Shown here: piece by piece, positions 1 to 5,686 of the stretch
How positions within the stretch are numbered: the first letter of the stretch is position 1
Layout: the number at the start of each line of letters is the position of its first letter
Notes under the pieces: model-generated
What the model was told of the DNA's origin: nothing
What the model saw: only the letters and a program-made list of their open reading frames with translations
Databases searched by the model: none
Made by a program: the position numbers and the translations under genes
From: an uncultured Ruminococcus sp.
GTDB lineage: Bacteria; Bacillota; Clostridia; Oscillospirales; Acutalibacteraceae
Length of the DNA: 5,704 bases
Reading direction: 5' to 3'
NCBI GenBank assembly: GCA_937892835.1
Contig: CALBHM010000168.1
Coordinates: 1 to 5,704 of the forward strand

Positions 1-51
1 CTTGCTCATAGGTTAAATCAAGCAATTCGCAAATTTCGCATTCCTCCTTAA
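1..51. other. Left-edge fragment of undetermined coding status
   Basis: The strand cannot be decided from so little sequence. On the plus strand, frame 1 is open for 16 codons from the window edge to a TAA at 49-51 (it would end ...RKFRIPP), which would fit the 3' end of a convergent gene. On the minus strand there is a perfect AAGGAGG (43-49), but the nearest ATG (39-41) lies only 1 nt beyond it and opens a frame of just seven codons (MRNLRIA). Another minus frame (ELLDLTYEQ...) stays open to the window edge but has no ordinary start codon at usable spacing. Because the DUF2079 terminator ends at 54, a minus-strand gene starting here would lack a visible promoter, so I slightly favour the plus-strand 3' end. 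Confidence 0.25.
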
Positions 52-53
52 AA

Positions 54-83
54 TAAAAAAAGTGCGCAGCCGAAGCCACGCAC
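54..83 (-). terminator. Intrinsic terminator after the DUF2079 gene
   Basis: Read on the minus strand, GTGCGTGGC (83-75) pairs with GCTGCGCAC (70-62) to give a 9-bp stem including two G-U pairs. The loop is UUCG (74-71) closed by C-G, the very stable tetraloop arrangement. Seven U residues (61-55) follow directly, then A and three more U. It lies 25 nt past the TAA of the membrane protein gene. On the plus strand the same hairpin is followed by A residues, so it should terminate only leftward transcription. Confidence 0.9.
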
Positions 84-108
84 AAAAATCTGACAGCAGG
101 GGACAGCT

Positions 109-1878
109 TTAACCTCTGATGTAGACCCTTATCAGTCCCACGTCATTGACAATCATCTTGTAACCCGCATCTATATACGGCTGCTCGAGTTCAGCCTCCT
201 TGACCGAGGTTGTTCCTCTGAGATCGAGAACAATATAATCCGTATCCACCTTGTTGTGATAGTATTGCTCATAGATAACCTTACGGTTTGACAGCTTGGG
301 AACAAAGAATGTTGAAGCCGTTACGCTTGCATCTTCCGGGATTTCCTCAATAACTTCGTTAACTCTCTCGTAAGCCGATTTGTTTACACTGTAGTTAAGC
401 GAATAGTTCACAATTCTCGGATACATCAGCGAAAGCGTTATAACTATACTAATCACTGCGGCACAGAGGGTCATGTACACTCCCTTGCGTTTCTTAATTT
501 CATTCAGGTTGATGACCGAAACGTAGAAAAGAAAAGCTGTTATGCCGAACGAATACTGCTTGCCGATGTCGCACTGATAATAATAATCCGAAAGGAGGTT
601 TATCAGCAGCGGACAAATAAGAATGAGCCTTGAGAATTTCTTTGTCATGAAGGGGAGCATAGCCAGCGGAATGAAAAGCTGCAGGAAATATGTCAGCTTT
701 CCGCTGTCAGAGGCCGAGGTTCTGAAAAGCTCGTTAAACACAAGCATCGGGGTTTTGAAAACCGTTTTAATTACTCCCAAAAGACCCTCGTTTTGAAGCT
801 TCAGATTTGCAAATCTGTTAGACATTATGCCCTCGCCGAAATGTGAAATGTAGAACACTGCAAAACCGAAATAGACGAGTGAAAGAGCCATCAGAGCAAT
901 GCCTTTTTTGTAGTCCTTTCTGGCAACGAGGATATAAAATGCAAATATGAAAACATATGCAAAGGCTTCTTCCTTAACCATGAGCACAAGAAAAGCGAAA
1001 ATAAACATCGGGATTTTCCTGTCAGTTTCAAAGAAATAGAACATCCACAAAAGCAGCGGAAGAATGAAGCAATTCTCGTGAAAATCATAAATACAGCCGA
1101 AGCAAATCGCAGGATATGAGCAATAAGCTATTGTCAAAAACATCTTTATTGTTGCATTGAGCTTATATTTTTTCATCAAAAGCCAAAGGGGAATTGCTCC
1201 GCTCATGAGCAGGAGAACCTGTGCAATTTGCAAGGTAATCGGCGATGGGAAAATATAATAAATAGGAACAAGCAAATAAAGAATAGGGGAGAAGTGAACC
1301 GCAAAATGTGAAAGCAAAGTGTCTCTTTCGCACGTCGAAAGAGGCTGAAAGCTCTCCTTAAGATTATAATAAATATTGCAGAAAATGCCAAAATCAAAGT
1401 TAGGCGCAGTGTAAATCAATACACGCATAACGACGATTGCACAAATAAACACGGTGAGAATAAGCGACATGCTTATCGCCGTTATCAGCCCGACCTTCGG
1501 TTCAATATCAATATCAAGCCCGGCGAGATACGCATATCTTGCGGCAAGAAAAATCAGCACGGCAAATCCGATAATAACGATTTGATTTTGCACCTTCATT
1601 GAAGCTTCAATCGCCAAAAGACTTGCCGATGCAAGAACGCATATCGGTACGGTTTTGTCACTGTCAAAGAAATATCTTATTGCGGTCTGAGCTGCAAAAA
1701 AGACAAGGAACAGGGCGAGCGCAACGAAGAAATTGATTGATTGAAAAAGCCGGGCATTAATCGAATCTCCCGTTCCGAAAAAGAACAGAACCGCACCCAT
1801 GAAAAACCACGACGAAAAAAGCTTAGCAAGAAAATCTTTGCCGATCGCCGAAATAATTTTATTTTCTTTAATTTTCAT
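109..1878 (-). CDS. DUF2079 family polytopic membrane protein (GT-C-like)
   Basis: A 589-residue integral membrane protein with about 12 hydrophobic segments and a soluble C-terminal domain from about residue 500. Recognisable DUF2079 landmarks, in order: FDFGIF (161-166) after an early membrane segment, SHFAVHFSPILYLLVPIYYIF (190-210), the DFHEN loop (265-269) followed by a hydrophobic LLLWMFYFFE stretch, KEEAF (302-306), and a YYYQ...GKQYSFG segment (432-445). The acidic residue in the first large external loop (D162) and the alternating loops and helices resemble GT-C glycosyltransferases that use lipid-linked sugar donors. The reaction and substrate are unknown, and glycosyl transfer is an inference. 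The C-terminal part (PEDASVTASTFFVPKLSNR, then DTDYIVLDLRG) matches the usual extracytoplasmic tail of the family. The ATG at 1876-1878 has AAAGGA at 1890-1895, 11 nt upstream. The gene lies 66 bp after argS with no terminator or clear promoter between, so it is probably cotranscribed with argS. Confidence 0.88.
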   Translation of the reverse strand: MKIKENKIISAIGKDFLAKLFSSWFFMGAVLFFFGTGDSINARLFQSINFFVALALFLVFFAAQTAIRYFFDSDKTVPICVLASASLLAIEASMKVQNQIVIIGFAVLIFLAARYAYLAGLDIDIEPKVGLITAISMSLILTVFICAIVVMRVLIYTAPNFDFGIFCNIYYNLKESFQPLSTCERDTLLSHFAVHFSPILYLLVPIYYIFPSPITLQIAQVLLLMSGAIPLWLLMKKYKLNATIKMFLTIAYCSYPAICFGCIYDFHENCFILPLLLWMFYFFETDRKIPMFIFAFLVLMVKEEAFAYVFIFAFYILVARKDYKKGIALMALSLVYFGFAVFYISHFGEGIMSNRFANLKLQNEGLLGVIKTVFKTPMLVFNELFRTSASDSGKLTYFLQLFIPLAMLPFMTKKFSRLILICPLLINLLSDYYYQCDIGKQYSFGITAFLFYVSVINLNEIKKRKGVYMTLCAAVISIVITLSLMYPRIVNYSLNYSVNKSAYERVNEVIEEIPEDASVTASTFFVPKLSNRKVIYEQYYHNKVDTDYIVLDLRGTTSVKEAELEQPYIDAGYKMIVNDVGLIRVYIRG

Positions 1879-1944
1879 ATTTTCCGCATTCCTTTCTGTG
1901 CGATTCCCACCTCAAAAACCGCTATAAATCGTGCAAGCCTGCGA

Positions 1945-3690
1945 TCACATGCTCTCGGGAACAGTGATGCGAAGCATTTCAAGAATATTCTTGATTGTGT
2001 CCTTGACGCAGACGCAGAGATACAAACGAGCCTGCATGAGTGCTTCATCGTCGCACTGAACACGGCATGCATTATAGAATTTATGGAAAAGAGTTGCAAG
2101 ATCTACAACATAGCGTGTTATCTTCGCCGGGTCATAGAGCTTTGCCGAGTTGACAATCTCATTTGTGAGTCCGGCAAGATGTCTGATAAGCTCACGCTCC
2201 TCGGGAGCTTTGAGTGCCTCAAGCTCTTCCTCGGTGCAGTCACGGGGATCAATGCCCTCAGCCTTAAGCTTTTTGATAATTGAACAAATTCTTGCATGAG
2301 CATACTGACAATAATAAACCGGGTTCTGTGAGCTTTGCTCAACCGCAAGGTCGAGGTCAAACTCCATCTGCGAGCCTGGTTCTCTCATGTTGAAGAGGAA
2401 TCTTACTGCGTCGATCGGAATATCTTCAAGCAGGTCAACGAGCGTAATTGCCTTGCCGGTTCTCTTCGACATTCGGACAACCTCTCCGTCACGGGTAAGA
2501 CGAACAAGCTGCATGAGGATAACGTTCAGTCTGTCACCGCCAACGCCGATAGCGTCGAGTGCGCCCTGCATTCTTGCAACGTGACCGTGGTGGTCTGCAC
2601 CCCATACGTCAATCGCCGTGTCAAAATTTCTGACCGAGAGCTTGTTGCGATGATAAGCGATATCGGCCGCAAAATATGTCGGATTTCCGTTTGCACGGAT
2701 GAGAACGTCGTCCTTAAGCTCAAGCTTGTCGATATTCTCCTGAGAAAGTCCCTGCTTTTTAAGACGCTCGGTCTGAACCTCAATGTTCTTGTACCAGAGT
2801 GCGCCGTCCTTTTCGTATGTTAAGCCCTTTTCTTTCATAAGCTCGATTGTGTCGGCAAGCTCGCCGTCATTGTGAAGAACGCTCTCATGGAACCATGTGT
2901 CGTATTCGATTCTGTACTTCGTAAGGTTGTCCTTCATTGCCTGAATATTCTTAGGCAATGCGAAATCAACGAGAGCCTTTCTGCGCTCCGCTTCGTCGGC
3001 GTTTATATATTTATCTCCGTAAACGTCGGCGAATTCCTGTGCACGAACCTTGATATCCTCACCGTGGTAGCTGTCCTCGGGAAGCTCAACGGCATCCTCG
3101 CCCTTGTAAATCTGCTGATATCTGACGTCGAGTGAAAGAGCGAATTTATCAATCTGATTTCCTGCGTCATTGATGTAGAATTCACGGCTGACTTCATAGC
3201 CTGCGCAGTCGAGAACAGCGGCAAGACAGTCACCGAGTGCGCCGCCACGGGCATTACCCATATGCATAGGTCCTGTCGGGTTAGCGGAAACAAATTCAAC
3301 ATTTATTCTTTTGCCCTTGCCGTAATCCGAACGGCCGTAATCCTTGCCCTTAGCACGGATATCCTTGAGAATATCGGCATAGTAACGGTCGCTGAGATAG
3401 AAATTGATGAAGCCGGGGCCGGCAACCTCAACGCGTTCGAAATATGTGCCGTTAAGGTCGGCTTCGGCAATAATTGCATCGGCAATCTTTCTCGGAGCGT
3501 TTCTAAGCTCCCTTGCCCATGCCATTGCCGCATTGGTTGAGAAGTCGCCGTTTGCTCTGTCGGCAGGAATCTCGACATTGAATGCTCCCGACGGAACGGC
3601 TGCAAGTGCGCCTTTTTCGGCGGCCTTTGCCGAAGCGTCGGCGATTATTTTTTTCAGGTCATCCTGAACCTTGTTTACTATATATGACAT
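1945..3690 (-). CDS. argS: Arginyl-tRNA synthetase (class I)
   Basis: A full-length 581-residue cytoplasmic enzyme that charges tRNA-Arg with arginine using ATP. The N-terminal arginyl-tRNA-specific Add-1 domain spans roughly residues 1-115 (GPGFINFYLS at 91-100 is typical of its end). The Rossmann catalytic core carries SANPTGPMHMGN (135-146), where HMGN is the HIGH signature with the last His replaced by Asn, followed by ARGGALGD. Other ArgS blocks are FYINDAGNQ (171-179), the TYFAADIAYH region (338-347), VWGADHHGH (362-370) and MSKRTG (407-412), which is the KMSKS loop. The C-terminal helical DALR anticodon domain includes YCQYAHARICSI (460-471) and FHKFYNACRV (535-544). The ATG at 3688-3690 has AAAGGA at 3700-3705, 9 nt upstream, and a near-consensus promoter just before it (3717-3745). 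DUF2079 follows downstream. Arginine-responsive T-box elements are known for some Firmicute argS genes, but the leader here is only about 20 nt, so none fits. Confidence 0.98.
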   Translation of the reverse strand: MSYIVNKVQDDLKKIIADASAKAAEKGALAAVPSGAFNVEIPADRANGDFSTNAAMAWARELRNAPRKIADAIIAEADLNGTYFERVEVAGPGFINFYLSDRYYADILKDIRAKGKDYGRSDYGKGKRINVEFVSANPTGPMHMGNARGGALGDCLAAVLDCAGYEVSREFYINDAGNQIDKFALSLDVRYQQIYKGEDAVELPEDSYHGEDIKVRAQEFADVYGDKYINADEAERRKALVDFALPKNIQAMKDNLTKYRIEYDTWFHESVLHNDGELADTIELMKEKGLTYEKDGALWYKNIEVQTERLKKQGLSQENIDKLELKDDVLIRANGNPTYFAADIAYHRNKLSVRNFDTAIDVWGADHHGHVARMQGALDAIGVGGDRLNVILMQLVRLTRDGEVVRMSKRTGKAITLVDLLEDIPIDAVRFLFNMREPGSQMEFDLDLAVEQSSQNPVYYCQYAHARICSIIKKLKAEGIDPRDCTEEELEALKAPEERELIRHLAGLTNEIVNSAKLYDPAKITRYVVDLATLFHKFYNACRVQCDDEALMQARLYLCVCVKDTIKNILEMLRITVPESM

Positions 3691-3716
3691 TTATATCATT
3701 CCTTTCGGTTTGAGGA

Positions 3717-3745
3717 ATTTTACGTTTTCTCTTATTAAATGACAA
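3717..3745 (-). promoter_or_regulatory. Sigma-A-type promoter of argS
   Basis: On the minus strand a -35 TTGTCA (3745-3740) is separated by exactly 17 bp from a -10 TAAAAT (3722-3717). Each box has one mismatch to consensus. The expected transcription start is near 3710, giving a leader of about 20 nt that just contains the ribosome site at 3700-3705. It lies 11 bp beyond the edge of the inverted-repeat element, so argS need not depend on transcription from ddl. Confidence 0.75.
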
Positions 3746-3756
3746 TGTACTTTTTG

Positions 3757-3950
3757 CTCAGCCTCCCCTTGGTTGAATCAAGGTAGCAAAGCGGCGCGAC
3801 GGTAGTGAATGACAGTCCGGTGGACTGTCAGAGCCGGAGAGTGACCGAGCCGCAGCGAGACGGTGTCGCATTAGCGACGGAGGGGATAAAGACAATTTAT
3901 CCCTTCCACCGCGAGCGGTCCCCCTCCCCTTACAATAAGGGGAGGCTGAG
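3757..3950. repeat. MITE-like structured intergenic element with 14-bp terminal inverted repeats
   Basis: CTCAGCCTCCCCTT (3757-3770) and its exact reverse complement AAGGGGAGGCTGAG (3937-3950) bound a 194-bp GC-rich block set in AT-rich DNA. Internal palindromes follow in series. CCTTG/CAAGG lies at 3767-3783. A 9-bp stem TGACAGTCC/GGACTGTCA with loop GGT lies at 3810-3830. GTCGC/GCGAC with loop ATTA lies at 3865-3878. GGGATAAA/TTTATCCC lies at 3883-3903, and ACCGC/GCGGT at 3908-3919. CCTCCCCTT/AAGGGGAGG lies at 3923-3945. The last stem uses the right terminal repeat, so it competes with the long-range pairing of the two ends. GCGACGG occurs directly repeated at 3796-3802 and 3874-3880, and GAGCCG at 3831-3836 and 3847-3852. 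It encodes no transposase. From memory it resembles dispersed intergenic repeats of gut Clostridia, but I could not check the copy number, and no convincing target-site duplication is visible. It sits between the DUF1934 stop and the argS promoter. Confidence 0.75.
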
Positions 3951-3978
3951 AAGCTTTGCTGTTTCTTATAATTTATTT

Positions 3979-4389
3979 TCACTCCGCCGTTATGCGAATT
4001 CTGTTCTTGCTCAGAAGCGTTCCTTCTGCGTCAAGCTCATAGGAAAATTCAAGCTTTTTAAGCTTTTCGGCCGTGAATTCCGAGGTCACCATCGAGCCTG
4101 AAATTCCCATCATGAAGTTACCCACGGGAGTTGAATAGCAGCAGATATTCCGTCTGCCTTTTTCGATTTTCATGACCGTATTGTATGCGCCCTCACGGGT
4201 TATCTCAACGCAGCAGCCGCCCGTCACGTTTATGCAGGTTTTACAGCCTTTCATTTCATCAGACGGTTCGTCGTATCTCACGGTGTAGTGACCTGCACTG
4301 CCCTCAATGTCGGCATTGGTTATCATCTCGGAACGCTCGGGTTGGCCGTCCGTCAGGTGCATATCGTGAATTGTAATCAGACAGTTCAT
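3979..4389 (-). CDS. DUF1934 (YwiB-like) small beta-barrel protein
   Basis: A predicted cytoplasmic protein of 136 residues with no signal peptide or membrane segment. It is placed in DUF1934, the family of Bacillus YwiB (calycin-like beta-barrel, function unknown), by its length and by the order of its blocks: YTVRYDE (35-41), the MKG...INV strand (46-55), the EKGRRNICCYSTPVGNFMMG segment (76-95), and C-terminal FSYELDAEGTLLSKNRIRI (115-133). I recall DUF1934 genes being found beside argS in other Firmicutes, which fits here. The ATG at 4387-4389 overlaps the ddl stop as ATGA, with GGAG motifs inside the ddl end (spacing about 11 nt for the first, 3 nt for the nearer one). The longer frame from a GTG at 4398 has its purine-rich sequence too close, so I prefer the ATG. 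Oddly, the protein has seven cysteines, including CKTC (49-52) and two CC pairs (59-60, 83-84). Confidence 0.87.
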   Translation of the reverse strand: MNCLITIHDMHLTDGQPERSEMITNADIEGSAGHYTVRYDEPSDEMKGCKTCINVTGGCCVEITREGAYNTVMKIEKGRRNICCYSTPVGNFMMGISGSMVTSEFTAEKLKKLEFSYELDAEGTLLSKNRIRITAE

Positions 4390-5456
4390 CTGCTCCACTT
4401 CTCCATTGCAAGGGTAAGAAGTCGGTCAATCAGCTCGCTGTAGGGAATTCCCGAAGCGGCGAACATCTTGGGATACATTGAAATTGAAGTAAAGCCCGGG
4501 ATCGTGTTCGGCTCATTGAGCATAACCTTTCCGTCACTGTGTCTTACAAAGAAATCAACTCTCGCAAGTCCGCTGCAGCCGAGTGCTTTGTATGCACTGC
4601 AAGCAGCCGCTCTGACCTCGTCAATCTTCTCCTGCGGCAGTCTTGCCGGGATATGAAGCTCGCTCGACGGATTGACGTACTTGGCTTCATAGTCATAAAA
4701 ATCATTGCAGGGAACTATTTCGCCGCAGATTGAAGCTATAGGCTCCTCATTGCCGAGAACGGCACACTCAACCTCCATACCGTCAACGCCCTCTTCAAGG
4801 ACGATCTTGCTGTCCTCATTGAAAGCCTTGTCAATAGCCTTTTTGAGCGAATCGGCGTCAACGGCCTTGGTTACACCGACCGATGAGCCTGCGTTTGCCG
4901 GCTTGACGAAAATCGGGAATCCGAGATACTCTTCAGCTTTTTTATTATGCTCTTCGGGAGCTTTGTCATATTCGTATTTGTTGAATCCGAGCCATTTTGC
5001 CTGCGGAATACCTGCCGCATCTGCAAGAGTGTTCGTCATTGCTTTATCCATGCAGCAAGCCGAGGAAAGCATATCACAGCCGACAAAAGGAATTCCGGCA
5101 ACCTGGAGAAAGCCCTGAATTGTTCCGTCCTCACCGTTTTTACCGTGGAGTACGGGAAAAACAACGTCGATATGTATTTTTTTGATTCCGTCTTTGTTAA
5201 AAACAAGGATTCCGTGATCCTCACGGTCGGGGGAAACAACAGCCTTTGTAAGAGCCTTTTCATCCTCAAGCCATTTGTCTCCGGGGAGCTTTGCAACGTC
5301 GCCGTCATACTTGAACCAGCGGCCGTCCTTGGTGATTCCGATAAGGATAAGATTGTATTTATCCCTCGGAGTGTTCTCAATTACGGAGCGTGCGGAAACG
5401 ACGGAAACGTCATGTTCGCTCGAAACGCCGCCGAAAAGAATAAGTGCGTTTTTCAT
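4386..5456 (-). CDS. ddl: D-alanine--D-alanine ligase
   Basis: A 356-residue cytoplasmic ATP-grasp enzyme that joins two D-alanines for the peptidoglycan pentapeptide precursor. The N-terminal domain has GGVSSEHDVS (9-18), with E14 matching the first-substrate glutamate of E. coli DdlB, and HGKNGEDG (104-111). The ATP-grasp domain has FVKPANAGSSVGV (183-195, K185 and the SSVG loop). The omega-loop YDYEAKY (254-260) ends in the tyrosine expected of D-Ala-D-Ala ligases, whereas VanA-type D-lactate ligases differ there. R299, D301, E315 and N317 (LNEPNTIPGFT) correspond to the catalytic Arg and Mg2+ ligands. All key residues are present and the length is normal for the family. The start is placed at the ATG 5454-5456, with AGGA at 5467-5470, 10 nt upstream. 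A GTG at 5463-5465 would add three residues but lies 1 nt from that AGGA. It is the first gene of its transcription unit and overlaps DUF1934 by 4 nt. Confidence 0.97.
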   Translation of the reverse strand: MKNALILFGGVSSEHDVSVVSARSVIENTPRDKYNLILIGITKDGRWFKYDGDVAKLPGDKWLEDEKALTKAVVSPDREDHGILVFNKDGIKKIHIDVVFPVLHGKNGEDGTIQGFLQVAGIPFVGCDMLSSACCMDKAMTNTLADAAGIPQAKWLGFNKYEYDKAPEEHNKKAEEYLGFPIFVKPANAGSSVGVTKAVDADSLKKAIDKAFNEDSKIVLEEGVDGMEVECAVLGNEEPIASICGEIVPCNDFYDYEAKYVNPSSELHIPARLPQEKIDEVRAAACSAYKALGCSGLARVDFFVRHSDGKVMLNEPNTIPGFTSISMYPKMFAASGIPYSELIDRLLTLAMEKWSR

Positions 5457-5466
5457 TGGAGTCACA

Positions 5467-5470
5467 TCCT
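5467..5470 (-). promoter_or_regulatory. Ribosome binding site that decides the ddl start
   Basis: AGGA on the minus strand lies 10 nt before the ATG at 5456 but only 1 nt before the upstream GTG at 5465. An ATG overlapping this site (5465-5467) is followed directly by TGA. The spacing therefore supports ATG 5454-5456, giving the usual Ddl N-terminus MKNALILFGG. Confidence 0.7.
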
Positions 5471-5490
5471 AAAATTAATGATATATTAAC

Positions 5491-5564
5491 AGGTATCTTT
5501 TGTGTTTTATTGAAAAACGACCGCCGAAAGTTATGAAGAGTTTAAAATAGCGGTTCTCATACCT
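5491..5564 (-). other. Possible stem structure in the ddl leader
   Basis: In the predicted leader RNA, AGGUAU (5564-5559) can pair with AUACCU (5496-5491), enclosing a second stem ACCGC (5554-5550) with GCGGU (5524-5520). The stems are short and the loops long, so the structure may be fortuitous. The same stretch holds a nine-codon frame (ATG 5558-5560 to TAA 5531-5533, MRTAILNSS) with no good ribosome site. No known riboswitch class is recognised. Confidence 0.25.
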
Positions 5565-5577
5565 ATACACAATAGTT

Positions 5578-5589
5578 TATGTTAACATA
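5578..5589. promoter_or_regulatory. 12-bp perfect palindrome over the ddl -10
   Basis: TATGTTAACATA is its own reverse complement and covers the whole -10 hexamer and TG extension of the predicted ddl promoter. A dyad at this place could be an operator, but short AT-rich palindromes arise easily by chance and no second copy was found in the window. Confidence 0.35.
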
Positions 5590-5607
5590 TTAGTCAAATC
5601 AAGTCAA
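5579..5607 (-). promoter_or_regulatory. Predicted promoter of the ddl-DUF1934 unit
   Basis: On the minus strand TTGACT (5607-5602), a 17-bp spacer, and TAACAT (5584-5579) preceded by TG one base away (extended -10) form a sigma-A-type promoter, with a start near 5572 and a leader of about 115 nt. A second TTGACT (5597-5592) 10 bp downstream has TATTGT (5574-5569) at 17-bp spacing and could be an overlapping weaker promoter. A further TGT-TAATAT (5491-5483) closer to the gene lacks a -35 and is less likely. Confidence 0.6.
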
Positions 5608-5657
5608 GGAAAATCGGGTTCTATTAATATTTCTCCTTACAAATTTGCAAAAAAATA

Positions 5658-5686
5658 GTGACAAAAACCTATTTATATGATATAAT
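5658..5686 (+). promoter_or_regulatory. Strong divergent promoter reading out of the window
   Basis: GTGACA (5658-5663, one mismatch to TTGACA), a 17-bp spacer and a consensus TATAAT (5681-5686) with TGA before it (extended -10) form a near-ideal promoter on the plus strand. Transcription would start near 5693, so its gene begins beyond the right edge. It lies back to back with the ddl promoter, about 50 bp between the two -35 boxes. Confidence 0.75.

Noticed and set aside
1741..2283. 180-codon plus-strand frame opposite argS and DUF2079
   Set aside because: It is antisense to two well-supported genes and has no recognisable domain or promoter.
3923..3945. Hairpin after DUF1934 as an intrinsic terminator
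   Set aside because: The stem is strong, but on the minus strand it is followed by GGGACC, with no U tract.
3753..3960. TTTGCT on both sides of the repeat (3753-3758 and 3955-3960) as a target-site duplication
   Set aside because: The right copy is several bases outside the terminal repeat and the left copy overlaps it, so the positions do not match a real duplication.
3967..3972. TATAAT on the plus strand near the DUF1934 end
   Set aside because: No -35 box at suitable spacing (the sequence there is GGCTGA) and no downstream plus-strand gene.
3758..3982. 74-codon minus-strand frame across the repeat
   Set aside because: It is almost wholly within the inverted-repeat element, has arginine/serine/proline-rich low-information composition and no good ribosome site. 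It is a typical spurious translation of a repeat.
3805..4101. 98-codon plus-strand frame through the repeat and the DUF1934 3' end
   Set aside because: It combines repeat sequence with the antisense of a real gene and resembles no family.
4947..5489. 180-codon plus-strand frame opposite ddl
   Set aside because: It is antisense to a complete ddl and shows no domain; its openness follows from ddl codon use.
5545..5556. GAACCGC in the ddl leader, recalling the T-box antiterminator motif
   Set aside because: The full T-box sequence, specifier stem and terminator are absent, and only about 15 nt separate it from the predicted start.
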